A stretch of DNA of 64,000 nt from Longimicrobium sp. (GCF_036388275.1 NZ_DASVSF010000109.1:21439-85438); one strand, 5' to 3'. Counted from the first letter of the stretch, positions 34,485 through 42,832 are shown. Numbers and translations are program-made. Notes: generated by a model from the letters alone, not told the origin.

Positions 34485-36071
34485 GTGGCTGGTCAGGAAG
34501 CTGTTGTCGCACGTGCTGATCTGATGCGCGGGATGATCCGGGTGCTCGGCCAGGGTGTCCCGGCCGGTCAGGTGCGGCTCACCCGCTCGGAGAAGACCGG
34601 CGGTGCCCCGGTGCTCATCCGGAGCGGGGACTTCACGCAGGAGGAGACCGGGGGCTTCATCCGGCAGGACCCGGAGCCGCCGTTCGGCCGGGAGCTGATC
34701 TACCAGGCGACCCTGGAGGTCGCCAACCGCCACCTCCAGTCCAACCGGATCCTGAACCCGAAGGCCACGAACGGCACGGACAACTGGTTGACAGGGACCG
34801 GCCGGACGATCGCGCAGGAGACCGCCCCCGAGCTGGCGCTCGGCGGGTCGATCAGGACTTCGTTCCGGATCAGCCGCAACGACCCCGGGATGCGGACCGG
34901 CACGCTGGCCGACCGGACGCTGGCCACCACCCTCCCGGCGGACTTCGGGCCCGGCCGCTGGTTCTTCTCCGGCCGGATCCGCTACACGAACCCCGACATC
35001 TGGCTGTGGAACGACGTGAAGGGCCAGGGGACCTGGGGGGACCTCCGGGGGCGGGGAACCTGGCAGCAGGTCGCCACGGGTACCAACAGCGGCAACCTGC
35101 CCTTCGTGACCGTCTGGGCCGCCGTGCTGTCCCCGGTGGGCGCAGTGGTCGTCGCGCCCTTCCAGGTGCTCGGCGTGCGCGCGAACGGCGCGGGCAACTG
35201 GCTGTCCTTCCAGGCCTGGGTGGACGTGCCGAAGTCGGCCCCGGCCGGGTCCCGGCTGGTCCTGCTCCACGGCCAGGCGCTCCGTGAGTACTTCACCTCG
35301 TGGTGGCTGACCACGGTCATGGTCACGCCGGAGTCCGAGATGTCCCTGGGCGCTGCGCTGACCTACTTCGACGGCGACAGCGCCGTCCCGGTGAACTCCG
35401 GGGCCTACTTCGCACCCGGGTACAACTGGGCCACCGTCACCCGCGACGCCACGATGGCCTGGAACGGGACCCCGAACGCCAGCGTCTCGGTCTTCACCGG
35501 GCCGTCGGTCATCTCCTCCAAGACCTCGGTCACGGTCACCCGGCCTTCGCGCAGGGATCTGCCACTGAAGCTGCCGGTCTACCTGTCCGACCCGGTGTCG
35601 GCCACCCTCGGGGTCTGGTTCGAGCTGCTGGGTCTCGCGCCGCTGTCCTTCACCGCGCGGGCGACCCTCTACGACGTGCTCAACCGTGGGGCCAAGGTCG
35701 CCGTCAGCCAGCGGCGGGCCTGGGCGTCGGGGCAGTTCACCTTCCTGACCAAGACGCTGGCCGAGGCCGCCGAGGCCGAGCGCATGTTCGACCCCGGCCG
35801 GATCCTTTTCTTCCGCAACCCGGACGTGCGGTTCCCGGAGTCGGACTGGTACCTGCACATCGGGGACGTGACCAGCGACCGGATCGGGCCGCACTTCGGG
35901 CCCAACCCCGAGCGGGTCTGGGTCGTGCCGTTCGTGCGGGTCGAGCGCCCGGTGGGCCTGATCGAGGCCGCCTCGGTGGCCACCTGGACCACGGTCAAGC
36001 AGGTCTACGACACGTGGGGTGCGCTGAAGGACGAGGGCCTGTGGGCCGATGTCTCGCTGGGTTCTGCATGA
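34485..36071 (+). CDS. Minor tail protein (distal tail type, 528 aa)
   Basis: The GTG follows the tape measure stop by 3 nt. N- and C-terminal parts (GFIRQDPEPPFGRELIYQAT; VSATLGVWFELLGLAPLSFT; DWYLHIGDVTSDRIGPHFGP) frame a central ~200-residue beta-rich insertion containing LNPKATNGTDNWLTGTG, resembling a carbohydrate-binding jelly roll. This is the usual arrangement in actinophage minor tail proteins next to the tape measure. Confidence 0.7.
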   Translation: MAGQEAVVARADLMRGMIRVLGQGVPAGQVRLTRSEKTGGAPVLIRSGDFTQEETGGFIRQDPEPPFGRELIYQATLEVANRHLQSNRILNPKATNGTDNWLTGTGRTIAQETAPELALGGSIRTSFRISRNDPGMRTGTLADRTLATTLPADFGPGRWFFSGRIRYTNPDIWLWNDVKGQGTWGDLRGRGTWQQVATGTNSGNLPFVTVWAAVLSPVGAVVVAPFQVLGVRANGAGNWLSFQAWVDVPKSAPAGSRLVLLHGQALREYFTSWWLTTVMVTPESEMSLGAALTYFDGDSAVPVNSGAYFAPGYNWATVTRDATMAWNGTPNASVSVFTGPSVISSKTSVTVTRPSRRDLPLKLPVYLSDPVSATLGVWFELLGLAPLSFTARATLYDVLNRGAKVAVSQRRAWASGQFTFLTKTLAEAAEAERMFDPGRILFFRNPDVRFPESDWYLHIGDVTSDRIGPHFGPNPERVWVVPFVRVERPVGLIEAASVATWTTVKQVYDTWGALKDEGLWADVSLGSA

Positions 36072-37192
36072 TCCCCGGGACCGCCCTGTTCAAGGACGCC
36101 TTGCGCTACTCCCGCACCGTCGTCACCGAGATGGACATCCTCTACGGCGACCGCGTGCTGGAGAACGACGTGCCGGTGGTGACCGGGTCCGTGTCAACCG
36201 ACCGGACCCGCAATACCCGGTACGAGGCGTCCGTCGAGATGGCCATGTACCCCTGGGACTCCCTGCCGCTGAACGCCCTGGGCACCCGGGTGGAGCTGCG
36301 GTACGGGCTCTCCTCGATCGGGACCAAGGAGGTCGTCCCGGTCGGGGAGTACCAGGTCTTCGACTACAAGCGCACGAACCGGGGCTCGCTCTCCCTGACC
36401 CTGAAGGGCCTGGAGAACTACGTCATCGAGTCCACGTTCCTCTCGCCCCGGACGCCGCCCTACGGGATGTCCACGATCACCGCGATCAAGAACCTGGTCC
36501 GCGAGGTCGGGGCGCTGAAGAACGTCGAGTTCGTCGTCCTGTGCAGCCGGGACAAGAAGGTCCAGGCCACCGCGCCCTGGGACACCGACCGCTGGGCCGC
36601 GATCACGCAGCTGGCCACCTCGATCCAGGCCGAGGTCTGGGCCGGGCACGACGGCCGGTTCTACATCACCGACATGCCGGTGCTGTCCAAGCTGGTCAGC
36701 GCCTTCCAGGTCGCCGGTGGCGAGGGCGGGGTGCTGGTCGATGAGTCCCGGTCGAGCACCCGGGACCAGGTCTACAACGCCGTCTCGGTCTCCGGCACCT
36801 CCTCCGACACCGAGACCCCGCCGGTCTACGCCTACGCCTTCGACAACCGGCCGGACAGCCCGACGTACTTCTACGGGCCCTACGGCCAGCGGGTCAGGTA
36901 CTACTCCAGCCAGTTCTTCACCACGGCCGCGCAGTGCCAGAACTACGCCAACCTGCTGCTGGGGGAGTCCCTGGCCACGAACAACACGCTGTCCATCGGG
37001 GCGCTGCCGATCCCGTTCCTGGAGGGCGGGGACGCCGTCCGGATCGTCTCCGAGCAGGACCCCGGCAGGGTCGAGACCTTCCTGATCCAGAAGACCGCGC
37101 TGGGCATGGGCACCGGGGCCTGGTCCGCTGACGTGCTGACCACGAACGAGGACTTCAGCAACAACGACGGCCAGCAGAACGGGGTTGGCTGA
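36068..37192 (+). CDS. Minor tail protein, DUF5047-like (374 aa)
   Basis: The ATG overlaps the preceding stop (ATGA). Contains TVVTEMDILYGDRVLENDVPV near the N-terminus, GEYQVFDYKRTNRGSLSLTL, and EGGDAVRIVSEQDPGRVETF near the end, which fits DUF5047-type actinophage tail proteins thought to form the baseplate hub. A GTGTCAACCG site (36191-36200) lies at VSTD. Confidence 0.7.
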   Translation: MIPGTALFKDALRYSRTVVTEMDILYGDRVLENDVPVVTGSVSTDRTRNTRYEASVEMAMYPWDSLPLNALGTRVELRYGLSSIGTKEVVPVGEYQVFDYKRTNRGSLSLTLKGLENYVIESTFLSPRTPPYGMSTITAIKNLVREVGALKNVEFVVLCSRDKKVQATAPWDTDRWAAITQLATSIQAEVWAGHDGRFYITDMPVLSKLVSAFQVAGGEGGVLVDESRSSTRDQVYNAVSVSGTSSDTETPPVYAYAFDNRPDSPTYFYGPYGQRVRYYSSQFFTTAAQCQNYANLLLGESLATNNTLSIGALPIPFLEGGDAVRIVSEQDPGRVETFLIQKTALGMGTGAWSADVLTTNEDFSNNDGQQNGVG

Positions 37193-37914
37193 TGCCTGAC
37201 CTGGGAGCCCTCCTGGCCAGCCTGGGGGACAACGGGGCCACCCTGACCAAGGGCCTGATCATCAGCGTCCAGACGGGCACGCTGACGGTCTCAGTGCGCG
37301 GCGGCCAGTTCACCCGGGTGCCCTACATGCAGGGTGCCTGGGTGCCGGTCGCTGGCCAGTACGTCTACCTGCTGGCCCAGCAGGACTTCGGGATGATCGC
37401 GCTCGGATCCCCGACCCCCACGGGCGGGGCGGCACCGGACCCGGGCATCCCGACGGTGCTGGCGATCGACCCGCTGACGATGTCCAACTGGCAGGTCTCC
37501 GATGCCTACCCGCAGGGCCACTGGGTGGACCTGGCCGGAACGCTTGTGCAGTCGGCCCAGCAGGCCAGCTCGGGCGTCTGGTTCTACAGCCCGGCCGCGC
37601 TGGCCGGGATGGCGAACCTCTCGCTCGGCCAGTTCGAGGTCGAGCTGATGGTGGAGTCCGGCGGCTTCGTGGAGCTGACCCTGCACAAGACGACGCCGGG
37701 CGGCCCGTCGCCGGTTGACACGGTCGAGCTGCCGGTGATGGAGCAGAGCCGGTCCTTCCCGGTCTCCGGCGTCGGCAACACCAGCTGGATCCCGCTGCCG
37801 CTGCACTGGTCGGAGCTGCTGTCCTCGGGGGTGGCCAGCGGGATCATGGCCCGCTCGGTGCTCTACGACGCCCGCCTGTTCGGGCATGGAACGCTGCGGG
37901 TCACCTCTCTGTGA
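37192..37914 (+). CDS. Minor tail protein (240 aa)
   Basis: Starts on the last base of the previous stop (TGATG). The N-terminal ~75 residues form an OB-like beta barrel (LIISVQTGTLTVSVRGG, GQYVYLLAQQDFGMIALG), as in baseplate spike or hub accessory proteins. The remainder looks like a beta-sandwich. A GGTTGACAC site (37713-37721) encodes PVDT. Confidence 0.65.
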   Translation: MPDLGALLASLGDNGATLTKGLIISVQTGTLTVSVRGGQFTRVPYMQGAWVPVAGQYVYLLAQQDFGMIALGSPTPTGGAAPDPGIPTVLAIDPLTMSNWQVSDAYPQGHWVDLAGTLVQSAQQASSGVWFYSPAALAGMANLSLGQFEVELMVESGGFVELTLHKTTPGGPSPVDTVELPVMEQSRSFPVSGVGNTSWIPLPLHWSELLSSGVASGIMARSVLYDARLFGHGTLRVTSL

Positions 37915-37964
37915 CACCCTGAACACCGTGCGGCGCAGGCCGCCAGACTGAAGGAGAACCCCTG

Positions 37965-38750
37965 GTGAAGCTGCTGGACGCCGCCGAGGTCAAGCCCGGC
38001 ACCGGAGACTGGACGCGCGGCTGGGACACCGAGCAGCGCGGCTGTGGAGGGCTCTCGATCTTCCTGTCCGAGTGCGACCCGGAGGTCACGGCCGATGTGG
38101 TCGGGGACGCGGAGAACCTGGATGCCGACGAGAACTGCGGCTACCGGGTGATCCCCTTCGGCTTCGTGGCCACGATGGTGCGCAACACCCGGGCAGCCCG
38201 GGACGACGACGAGCAGTGGCTGGCCAACACGCTGCGGGACAACGCCGAGATCCCCGTCAGCCGGGGCCTGCTGGTCCGTCAGGGCATCGCCGACACCTGG
38301 ATCGGCAACCCGGACGTGGACGAGGTCCCAGCCCCGGCTCCGGGCGACAACGACGCCCTGGCCACGGCCATCACCGACGCGCGCCGGTTGTTCTTCGGCA
38401 AGACCTTCGGGCTCCAGCCGATCCTGCACACGAACCCGACCTCAGCCATCCGGCTGCGCAAGGCCGGTGTCATCGAGCTGGATCCGGCCAACGGCGAGGA
38501 CCGCACGCCCTGGGGTGACCCGGTGGTCATCTCGGCGGGCTACTACGACATCCCCGGGCTCTCCCCGGTGCCCCCGGCCTTCTTCACCGGCCCGATCGAG
38601 ATCACGCTGTCCGATGTCAACGCGGAGGACATCGTCCGCTCGGTCCGCCGGAACAAGGTCATGTACCAGACCACGATGATGGCCGCGATCGACACCGCGC
38701 CGTGCGCGATGGTCCGGATCGGTGCTGCTCCCGGCCCGGTCGCCCCGTAA
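37965..38750 (+). CDS. Hypothetical tail-region protein (261 aa)
   Basis: GTG with GAAGGAGAACCCCTG upstream, a strong ribosome binding site. Contains TRGWDTEQRGCGGLSIFLSE, GFVATMVRNTRAARDDDEQ, LLVRQGIADTWIGNPD and GPIEITLSDVNAEDIVRSV. It might belong to a phage structural family with a capsid-like fold found near tail genes, but I am not certain. It is the last gene of the rightward tail operon. Confidence 0.55.
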   Translation: MKLLDAAEVKPGTGDWTRGWDTEQRGCGGLSIFLSECDPEVTADVVGDAENLDADENCGYRVIPFGFVATMVRNTRAARDDDEQWLANTLRDNAEIPVSRGLLVRQGIADTWIGNPDVDEVPAPAPGDNDALATAITDARRLFFGKTFGLQPILHTNPTSAIRLRKAGVIELDPANGEDRTPWGDPVVISAGYYDIPGLSPVPPAFFTGPIEITLSDVNAEDIVRSVRRNKVMYQTTMMAAIDTAPCAMVRIGAAPGPVAP

Positions 38751-38772
38751 CGGGTGAGACGGCCCGGCGCTG

Positions 38773-38792
38773 TTGAGTCCGGACGCTATTCT
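38773..38792 (+). promoter_or_regulatory. Promoter: TTGAGT-N8-TATTCT, 6 nt before ATG 38799
   Basis: TTGAGT (38773-38778), 8 nt, TATTCT (38787-38792), 6 nt, ATG. Same geometry as the site at 2818-2837 and as the inner half of the right-arm cassettes, with a variant inner box. No outer TTGACA is present. The message should be leaderless. Confidence 0.65.
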
Positions 38793-38798
38793 CAGGCC

Positions 38799-39104
38799 AT
38801 GACGAAGATCGAGTTGCGGGAGCCTCCGGCTCGGTCGGCACCCGGCCGTCGCCCGCTCATGCCGCTGGACGTGCGGATCCTGGAGATCGCCACCGAGGCC
38901 ATGCGCCCAATGGAGATCACCCGGGTCCTGGCGGAGGAGGGCACCCACCCGGGCATCAACACCCAGCGGGTCGCCAGCCGCCTGAAGTCCCTCGTGGACC
39001 GAGGGATGATGACCCGGATCCGGCCAGCGGGCGGTCCGGCCAACGGGCCCGGCACCAGCCTGTACCGGGTCAAGACCGAGGGGGACAGCTCCAGCGATGG
39101 GTGA
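38799..39104 (+). CDS. Winged-helix DNA-binding protein (101 aa)
   Basis: Residues ~25-95 look like a winged helix-turn-helix: LDVRILEIATEAMRPMEITR (helices), INTQRVASRLKSLVDRGMM (recognition helix), TSLYRV (wing). It sits alone behind its own leaderless promoter at the end of the structural arm, next to the junction with the leftward arm, so a transcriptional regulator role is plausible. It is one candidate, within this window, for a protein acting on the phage operators; nothing links it to them directly. Confidence 0.65.
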   Translation: MTKIELREPPARSAPGRRPLMPLDVRILEIATEAMRPMEITRVLAEEGTHPGINTQRVASRLKSLVDRGMMTRIRPAGGPANGPGTSLYRVKTEGDSSSDG

Positions 39105-39627
39105 GGTAGGCCTGCGCACGGTCCGGGACGGCCAGCGCGTGCTGCGCTTCCAGGCCGCCGTGATCGGCGCGGCCACCTCCCAGCGCGGCAGCTCCCCGCG
39201 CTGGAGTGAGCTGGTCGTCTACCGGATGGTGGACGGCCACTACCTGATCTCGAAGATCGGGCGCTCCACCGTGGCCCACCAGCCGACCTGCCTGCGTGTC
39301 AACCACCGCATGGTGCCCTGGTCGAAGGCTGCCGCGTTCGGTGAGGACTCCGTCCAGCGGGTGCCGTGCCCGGACTGCCGCCCCGAGCTGGGCCACGGCA
39401 TCGCGCCGGACACGATGCTGGAGGTCACCCGCTACCGCGCCATCCTCTGCCAGACAGCAGAAAGCGCCGCCGAGTCCCTGATGGGGGATCGGGCGGCGCT
39501 GCTCATGCCTCAGATCGTGCAGACGGTGCTGGCTCAGTGCTCGGAGTCGGACCCGAACTTCTCCAGGTACGCCGAGGCGGACACCGCGCTGCCCAGGGCC
39601 TGGGAGAACACGACCCGCACCCCGTAG
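39097..39627 (+). CDS. Hypothetical protein with Cys motif (176 aa)
   Basis: The ATG overlaps the end of the winged-helix gene by 8 nt. Contains TVAHQPTCLRVNHRMVPW and VPCPDCRPELGH, a Cys/His arrangement that may bind zinc. No family recognised. Its last 94 bases overlap antisense with the 3' end of the leftward gene 39534-39930, so the two arms converge head-on inside coding sequence. Confidence 0.6.
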   Translation: MGEVGLRTVRDGQRVLRFQAAVIGAATSQRGSSPRWSELVVYRMVDGHYLISKIGRSTVAHQPTCLRVNHRMVPWSKAAAFGEDSVQRVPCPDCRPELGHGIAPDTMLEVTRYRAILCQTAESAAESLMGDRAALLMPQIVQTVLAQCSESDPNFSRYAEADTALPRAWENTTRTP

Positions 39628-39930
39628 CCGCTCTGGACGCCCGCTGCGAACACCTCGCGGGTCTCGGGCTCCATGACGGTCTCCGAGAGCTTCAGGATCG
39701 TCCTGGCGGCGTCTGCGTCGAGGTCCCCGCCGTCGTCCAGCGTTTCGCACAGCGCGCGCAGGTCGGCGGGCACCGGTTCGGTGCAGACGGCCCGCAGGAT
39801 CTCGGCCATTTCGTCAATCCCGACGCCGGTCCAGGGGGCGTTCTCCTTGGCCCAGAACCGCCACGAGGTGAAGTTCTCCTCGCGCCGGGTCCAGGTCTCG
39901 GGGTGGTTCGTGTGGACTGCGTAGGCCATC
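39534..39930 (-). CDS. Hypothetical protein (131 aa)
   Basis: ATG (complement 39928-39930) is preceded by GAGGAGGCCTCCCG, a strong ribosome binding site; a longer upstream reading is therefore unlikely. Contains ENFTSWRFWAKENAPWTGVG and DLDADAARTILKLSETV. Not recognised. Overlaps the rightward gene 39097-39627 tail to tail. Confidence 0.65.
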
Positions 39931-39958
39931 GGGAGGCCTCCTCTCTCGTCGTCGTGTA

Positions 39959-39979
39959 GTTGACATCGGCAAGAATACT
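39959..39979. promoter_or_regulatory. Isolated TTGACA-N8-AATACT element
   Basis: On the + strand TTGACA (39960-39965) is followed after 8 nt by AATACT (39974-39979), the geometry of the cassette promoters, but no rightward start codon lies 6 nt downstream. On the minus strand the same bases read AGTATT...TGTCAA and lie in the leader of the 39930 gene. It may be an operator without a promoter. Confidence 0.4.
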
Positions 39980-39987
39980 CGATGCCT

Positions 39988-40320
39988 TTAGCGCTGGGTC
40001 TGCGGTTCACCCTTCCGGGCCACGCGGTAGGTCTGGGCGACCAGTGCCACCAGCGTCAGCGCCAGGCGCTCCAGGGCCCGCGTGCGCAGTGTGCCGGGCC
40101 CGTCCTGCTTCCGCCCGTGCTCGATGTCGCGGCGGACCTTCTTGCCCCAGTAGTCCAGGGACCAGACGCCCCAGTAGAGGTCGCTGCGGACGTTGGCCCA
40201 CCAGCTGGGTCGCGGGGTGTCCGGCGTCCAGACGGTGCCGTAGTCGTGCATCCCGTTGACGACCGGCGGGGGTCCGTCCAGGCCCATGAGCTGCCAGGCG
40301 GGGATCTGCTTCTTGGCCAT
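39988..40320 (-). CDS. Hypothetical protein (110 aa)
   Basis: ATG at 40320, just after the stop of the next gene. Aromatic-rich (TPRPSWWANVRSDLYWGVWS) with a basic, helical C-terminus (LERLALTLVALVAQTYRVAR). No recognised family; possibly membrane-associated through the last helix. Confidence 0.6.
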   Translation of the reverse strand: MAKKQIPAWQLMGLDGPPPVVNGMHDYGTVWTPDTPRPSWWANVRSDLYWGVWSLDYWGKKVRRDIEHGRKQDGPGTLRTRALERLALTLVALVAQTYRVARKGEPQTQR

Positions 40321-40321
40321 G

Positions 40322-40630
40322 TCAGGCCTCCTTGCCGGGTCGGCGACCGACCACGTTGATGACGATGGGCGGGCGGGGTGCCACGACGAACTCGGCCAGC
40401 TCGGCGTCGTCCTCCACGACCCACAGCGGTTCCCCGCAGTCGTCGCAGATGAGCACGACGCGGGGGACGACCTCGTTGAGGCGGAGCCGCCCGTCGCCGG
40501 GAGCGTGAGAGGAGACGCGGGCGTGCAGCGTCCAGCTCACCTTCCCCTCGCACGTCGGATCCGGGCAGTGGTCAGGGGGGGAGTCAGTCGCGGCGGCGCG
40601 ACGCTGAGCGGTGTCGAGAACAGCGGGCAT
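40322..40630 (-). CDS. Hypothetical zinc-ribbon-like protein (102 aa)
   Basis: Two cysteine pairs, CPDPTC near residue 22 and CDDCG near residue 62, bracket a beta-rich segment (KVSWTLHARVSSH), consistent with a zinc ribbon. C-terminal PPIVINVVGRRPGKEA. Ribosome binding site AAGGAGACCGCC upstream of ATG. Confidence 0.6.
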   Translation of the reverse strand: MPAVLDTAQRRAAATDSPPDHCPDPTCEGKVSWTLHARVSSHAPGDGRLRLNEVVPRVVLICDDCGEPLWVVEDDAELAEFVVAPRPPIVINVVGRRPGKEA

Positions 40631-40697
40631 GGCGGTCTCCTTCAGGGGTTGAGCCCGGCCCCGGCGTGAACCGGGACCGGGCTCGGGGTGGAGTGGA

Positions 40698-41396
40698 TCA
40701 GGACCAGTAGGTGGCGCAGACCGGGCCGATGCCGTTGGCGACCGAGACCGGGTCGGTGAGCGTCGCGCCGCAGCGGACGCAGAACCCGACCGCCTTGCCC
40801 TTGGCGGCGGCCTGGTCCTGGCTCAGCGGCTTGATGCCCGCCTGCACAGCGGCGACCAGCGCGCCGGGGACCCAGATGGTCTTCGTGACCTCGGTCTTGT
40901 TGTAGCCCTTGCCCGCGTAGGGCACGAAGGTGGCCTCGATCTTGGCGGCCTTCGTGGTGCTCCCGGCGGTGCCGTAGGCCTTCTTCCAGCTGCCCTTCTT
41001 CTTGCCGTCCCAGGTGGTGGTGATGTGCAGCTGGCGGAGGATCGGGTAGGCGTCCTTGCCGGTGATGTCCCAGTAGAACAGCGTGCCGTCCACCTCGTAG
41101 TAGCCGAAGGCCGGGCACTCGGTGAGGACCGGAGCGGCCGGGATGACCGGCTGAGCCACAGCGCCGGTGAAGACGGGGATCTGGATCAGCTTGGCGGTGG
41201 GCTGCGTGGTCTTGATCGGCGCGGCCAGCAGCGCGGTGATCCACTCGCTGGCCTGGCCCTTCTGGCACCCGCCGAGGCGGCTGACGAAGCGGTACTTCTC
41301 GCACACGTCGGGCAGGTCGCGCTTGACTACCAGGTCGTTCAGGAAGCTGATCTGGGCGGCGGTGGCGGGCTCGGTGGGGTTCTTGATCTGCGGCAT
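40698..41396 (-). CDS. DUF6011-like zinc protein (232 aa), leaderless
   Basis: ATG 41396 lies 6 nt after a CATACT -10 box. The N-terminus (EPATAAQISFLNDLVVKRDL) looks like a small helical domain found in many phage proteins, and the C-terminus FCVRCGATLTDPVSVANGIGPVC matches the DUF6011 zinc motif. The middle (TTTWDGKKKGSWKKAYG) is basic and beta-rich, perhaps for nucleic acid binding. Function unknown. Confidence 0.65.
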   Translation of the reverse strand: MPQIKNPTEPATAAQISFLNDLVVKRDLPDVCEKYRFVSRLGGCQKGQASEWITALLAAPIKTTQPTAKLIQIPVFTGAVAQPVIPAAPVLTECPAFGYYEVDGTLFYWDITGKDAYPILRQLHITTTWDGKKKGSWKKAYGTAGSTTKAAKIEATFVPYAGKGYNKTEVTKTIWVPGALVAAVQAGIKPLSQDQAAAKGKAVGFCVRCGATLTDPVSVANGIGPVCATYWS

Positions 41397-41402
41397 GAGA
41401 GA

Positions 41403-41431
41403 AGTATGCACCCTCGTGTCAACAGTGTCAA
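41403..41431 (-). promoter_or_regulatory. Cassette promoter for 41396 gene
   Basis: Minus strand: TTGACA (41431-41426), CTG, TTGACA (41422-41417), 8 nt, CATACT (41408-41403), 6 nt, ATG. The outer box is 17 nt from the -10 box, the ideal -35 distance. Confidence 0.85.
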
Positions 41432-41453
41432 CAAGCAACACGCCGGAACGGCA

Positions 41454-41485
41454 GAAGCCCCCCGATCGAGTGATCGAGGGGCTTC
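41454..41485 (-). terminator. Hairpin terminator after 41505 gene
   Basis: GAAGCCCC and GGGGCTTC pair at the outside, CGATC and GATCG inside, around a short loop. It separates the 41505-41855 transcript from the next promoter 20-30 nt further on. Confidence 0.8.
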
Positions 41486-41504
41486 CGTCACAGCTGGATC
41501 GAGG

Positions 41505-41855
41505 TCAGTCCGCGCACTCCCGGCAGAGGCACGGGGCCATGCACCCGGAGCAGAAGAAGACATCCCGGGCGTGCGGGTCCTCGAAGACGGTGCAGGCGCA
41601 TCCGCCCGCCCCGCAGGACCGGCACACCCGGGCGAAGGCGCTGGTCTCCCGGGTCTCGCTGGCCTCGGTGCCGCACTCGGTGCAGCAGACGCCGTCCACG
41701 AACAGGAGGGCGTCGGCCAGCGTGCCGCCGAACTCGTCGCGGGCCTCCTCGACGGAGACGACCGGGAAGCGGTGCAGGTTGACCAGGCCGGTGCTGACGG
41801 CCATGACGACCATCGCGTGCCGGACTTCGGGCTGGGGGAGCAGTGTCTGCGTCAT
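41505..41855 (-). CDS. Cysteine-rich zinc-binding protein (116 aa), leaderless
   Basis: Starts MTQTLLPQ. Ten or more Cys in the second half: VCCTECG, VCRSCGAGGCACT, FFCSGCMAPCLCREC, consistent with two or three zinc sites. The N-terminal half (VEEARDEFGGTLADALLFVD) is helical. Single-gene unit with its own promoter and terminator. Possibly a host-takeover protein; no family recognised. Confidence 0.65.
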   Translation of the reverse strand: MTQTLLPQPEVRHAMVVMAVSTGLVNLHRFPVVSVEEARDEFGGTLADALLFVDGVCCTECGTEASETRETSAFARVCRSCGAGGCACTVFEDPHARDVFFCSGCMAPCLCRECAD

Positions 41856-41861
41856 GGGAGA

Positions 41862-41890
41862 AGTATGCGCTTCCCTGTCAACAGTGTCAA
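41862..41890 (-). promoter_or_regulatory. Cassette promoter for 41855 gene
   Basis: Minus strand: TTGACA (41890-41885), CTG, TTGACA (41881-41876), 8 nt, CATACT (41867-41862), 6 nt, ATG at 41855. Outer spacing 17 nt. Confidence 0.85.
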
Positions 41891-41901
41891 CACTGACACG
41901 C

Positions 41902-42123
41902 TCAGTCCGGCCAGGGGTTGCTCCGGACCCAGTGCCGCGCCCCGAGGACGTTCCCGGCGATCAGCACGACCAGCAGGACCACGGCGGCGAACCACGCGGG
42001 CCAGCTGAGCAGTGCCTGCCCGAGGACCCCGCCCATCAGCCAGACCGGGCAGGCCGCGTTGATCACCTCGGCCTGCCAGGCGTGCAGTCCTTCGGCGTAG
42101 TCGTCCGCGTCGCTGTACGGCAC
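41902..42123 (-). CDS. Small membrane protein (73 aa)
   Basis: GTG start next to the stop of the upstream gene. One or two transmembrane segments (VWLMGGVLGQALLSW and WFAAVVLLVVLIAGNVLG) with a short polar tail. Not recognised. Confidence 0.6.
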   Translation of the reverse strand: MPYSDADDYAEGLHAWQAEVINAACPVWLMGGVLGQALLSWPAWFAAVVLLVVLIAGNVLGARHWVRSNPWPD

Positions 42124-42124
42124 C

Positions 42125-42379
42125 TCACCAGTGTGTGCTCCACCGGTGCATCTCGAAGGGACCGATCAGCGCCAGCAGCTGGTCCGGGTGCTCCCGAGCC
42201 CAGTGCACGACGGTTGACACGCCAGGGATGGTCTCCGCGATGCTGTCCGACGGCCTCACAGTCTCGATCCCGCTTCCCGTCCAGAACATCGGCATGGTCC
42301 CGTGAGGCAGGCAGACAAGCCACGGCTCAGCGAACGGGTCGTAGGTCCAGTCGCAGAACACGCACTCCCCGAGGTTCAC
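42125..42379 (-). CDS. Hypothetical protein (84 aa)
   Basis: GTG start; CVFCDWTYDPFAEPWLVC near the N-terminus and HWAREHPDQLLALIGP. The Cys/His arrangement suggests a small zinc-binding domain. It carries a GGTTGACAC site (42212-42220) at codons for STV in antisense orientation. Ends 1 nt before the next start. Confidence 0.55.
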   Translation of the reverse strand: MNLGECVFCDWTYDPFAEPWLVCLPHGTMPMFWTGSGIETVRPSDSIAETIPGVSTVVHWAREHPDQLLALIGPFEMHRWSTHW

Positions 42380-42403
42380 CGAGCCGCCCTCCGAACGCCG
42401 GAA

Positions 42404-42431
42404 GACCCGGCCAGCGGGTGCTGACCGGGTC
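42404..42431 (-). terminator. Hairpin terminator after 42449 gene
   Basis: GACCCGG (42404-42410) pairs with CCGGGTC (42425-42431) around a 14-nt loop. It follows the single-gene unit 42449-42787. Confidence 0.6.
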
Positions 42432-42448
42432 TCGGGCGGTGCGAGGTC

Positions 42449-42787
42449 TCAGGCACCGTGGCCCATGAAGACCGAGCCCTGGAAGACGGCCCAGTGGGCC
42501 AGGCTCGTGTCCAGGGTCCCGGCCTTCTCGGCCGCCCGGATCTCGGTCAGGGCGAACTCGCAGGCGTTGCGCCAGCGGTCGGTGCGGCCCAGGGCGTAGC
42601 CCTCGGTGCTCATCCGCTGGGCGACCTCGACCATCTTCTCCAGCGGGTACGCGGGCATCTCGATGCCTGCCTGCTTGCTGTGGAAGGCCAGGATGTCGTG
42701 GTCAGCCATCGCGGCGGTGCAGTCCTTGATGAAGGCCATGCGCTTGTCGGTGGCGGAGAGCTTGGGGGCAACTGCTGTCTGCGTCAT
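42449..42787 (-). CDS. Hypothetical protein (112 aa), leaderless
   Basis: Starts MTQTAVAP. Helical: DKRMAFIKDCTAAMADHDIL, EKMVEVAQRMSTEGYALGRT and CEFALTEIRAAEKAG. No recognised family. Own cassette promoter and terminator. Confidence 0.6.
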   Translation of the reverse strand: MTQTAVAPKLSATDKRMAFIKDCTAAMADHDILAFHSKQAGIEMPAYPLEKMVEVAQRMSTEGYALGRTDRWRNACEFALTEIRAAEKAGTLDTSLAHWAVFQGSVFMGHGA

Positions 42788-42793
42788 GGGCTA

Positions 42794-42823
42794 AGTATGC
42801 ACACGTCGTGTCAACAGTGTCAA
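42794..42823 (-). promoter_or_regulatory. Cassette promoter for 42787 gene
   Basis: Minus strand: TTGACA (42823-42818), CTG, TTGACA (42814-42809), 9 nt, CATACT (42799-42794), 6 nt, ATG at 42787. Outer spacing 18 nt. Confidence 0.85.
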
Positions 42824-42832
42824 CACATCAGC

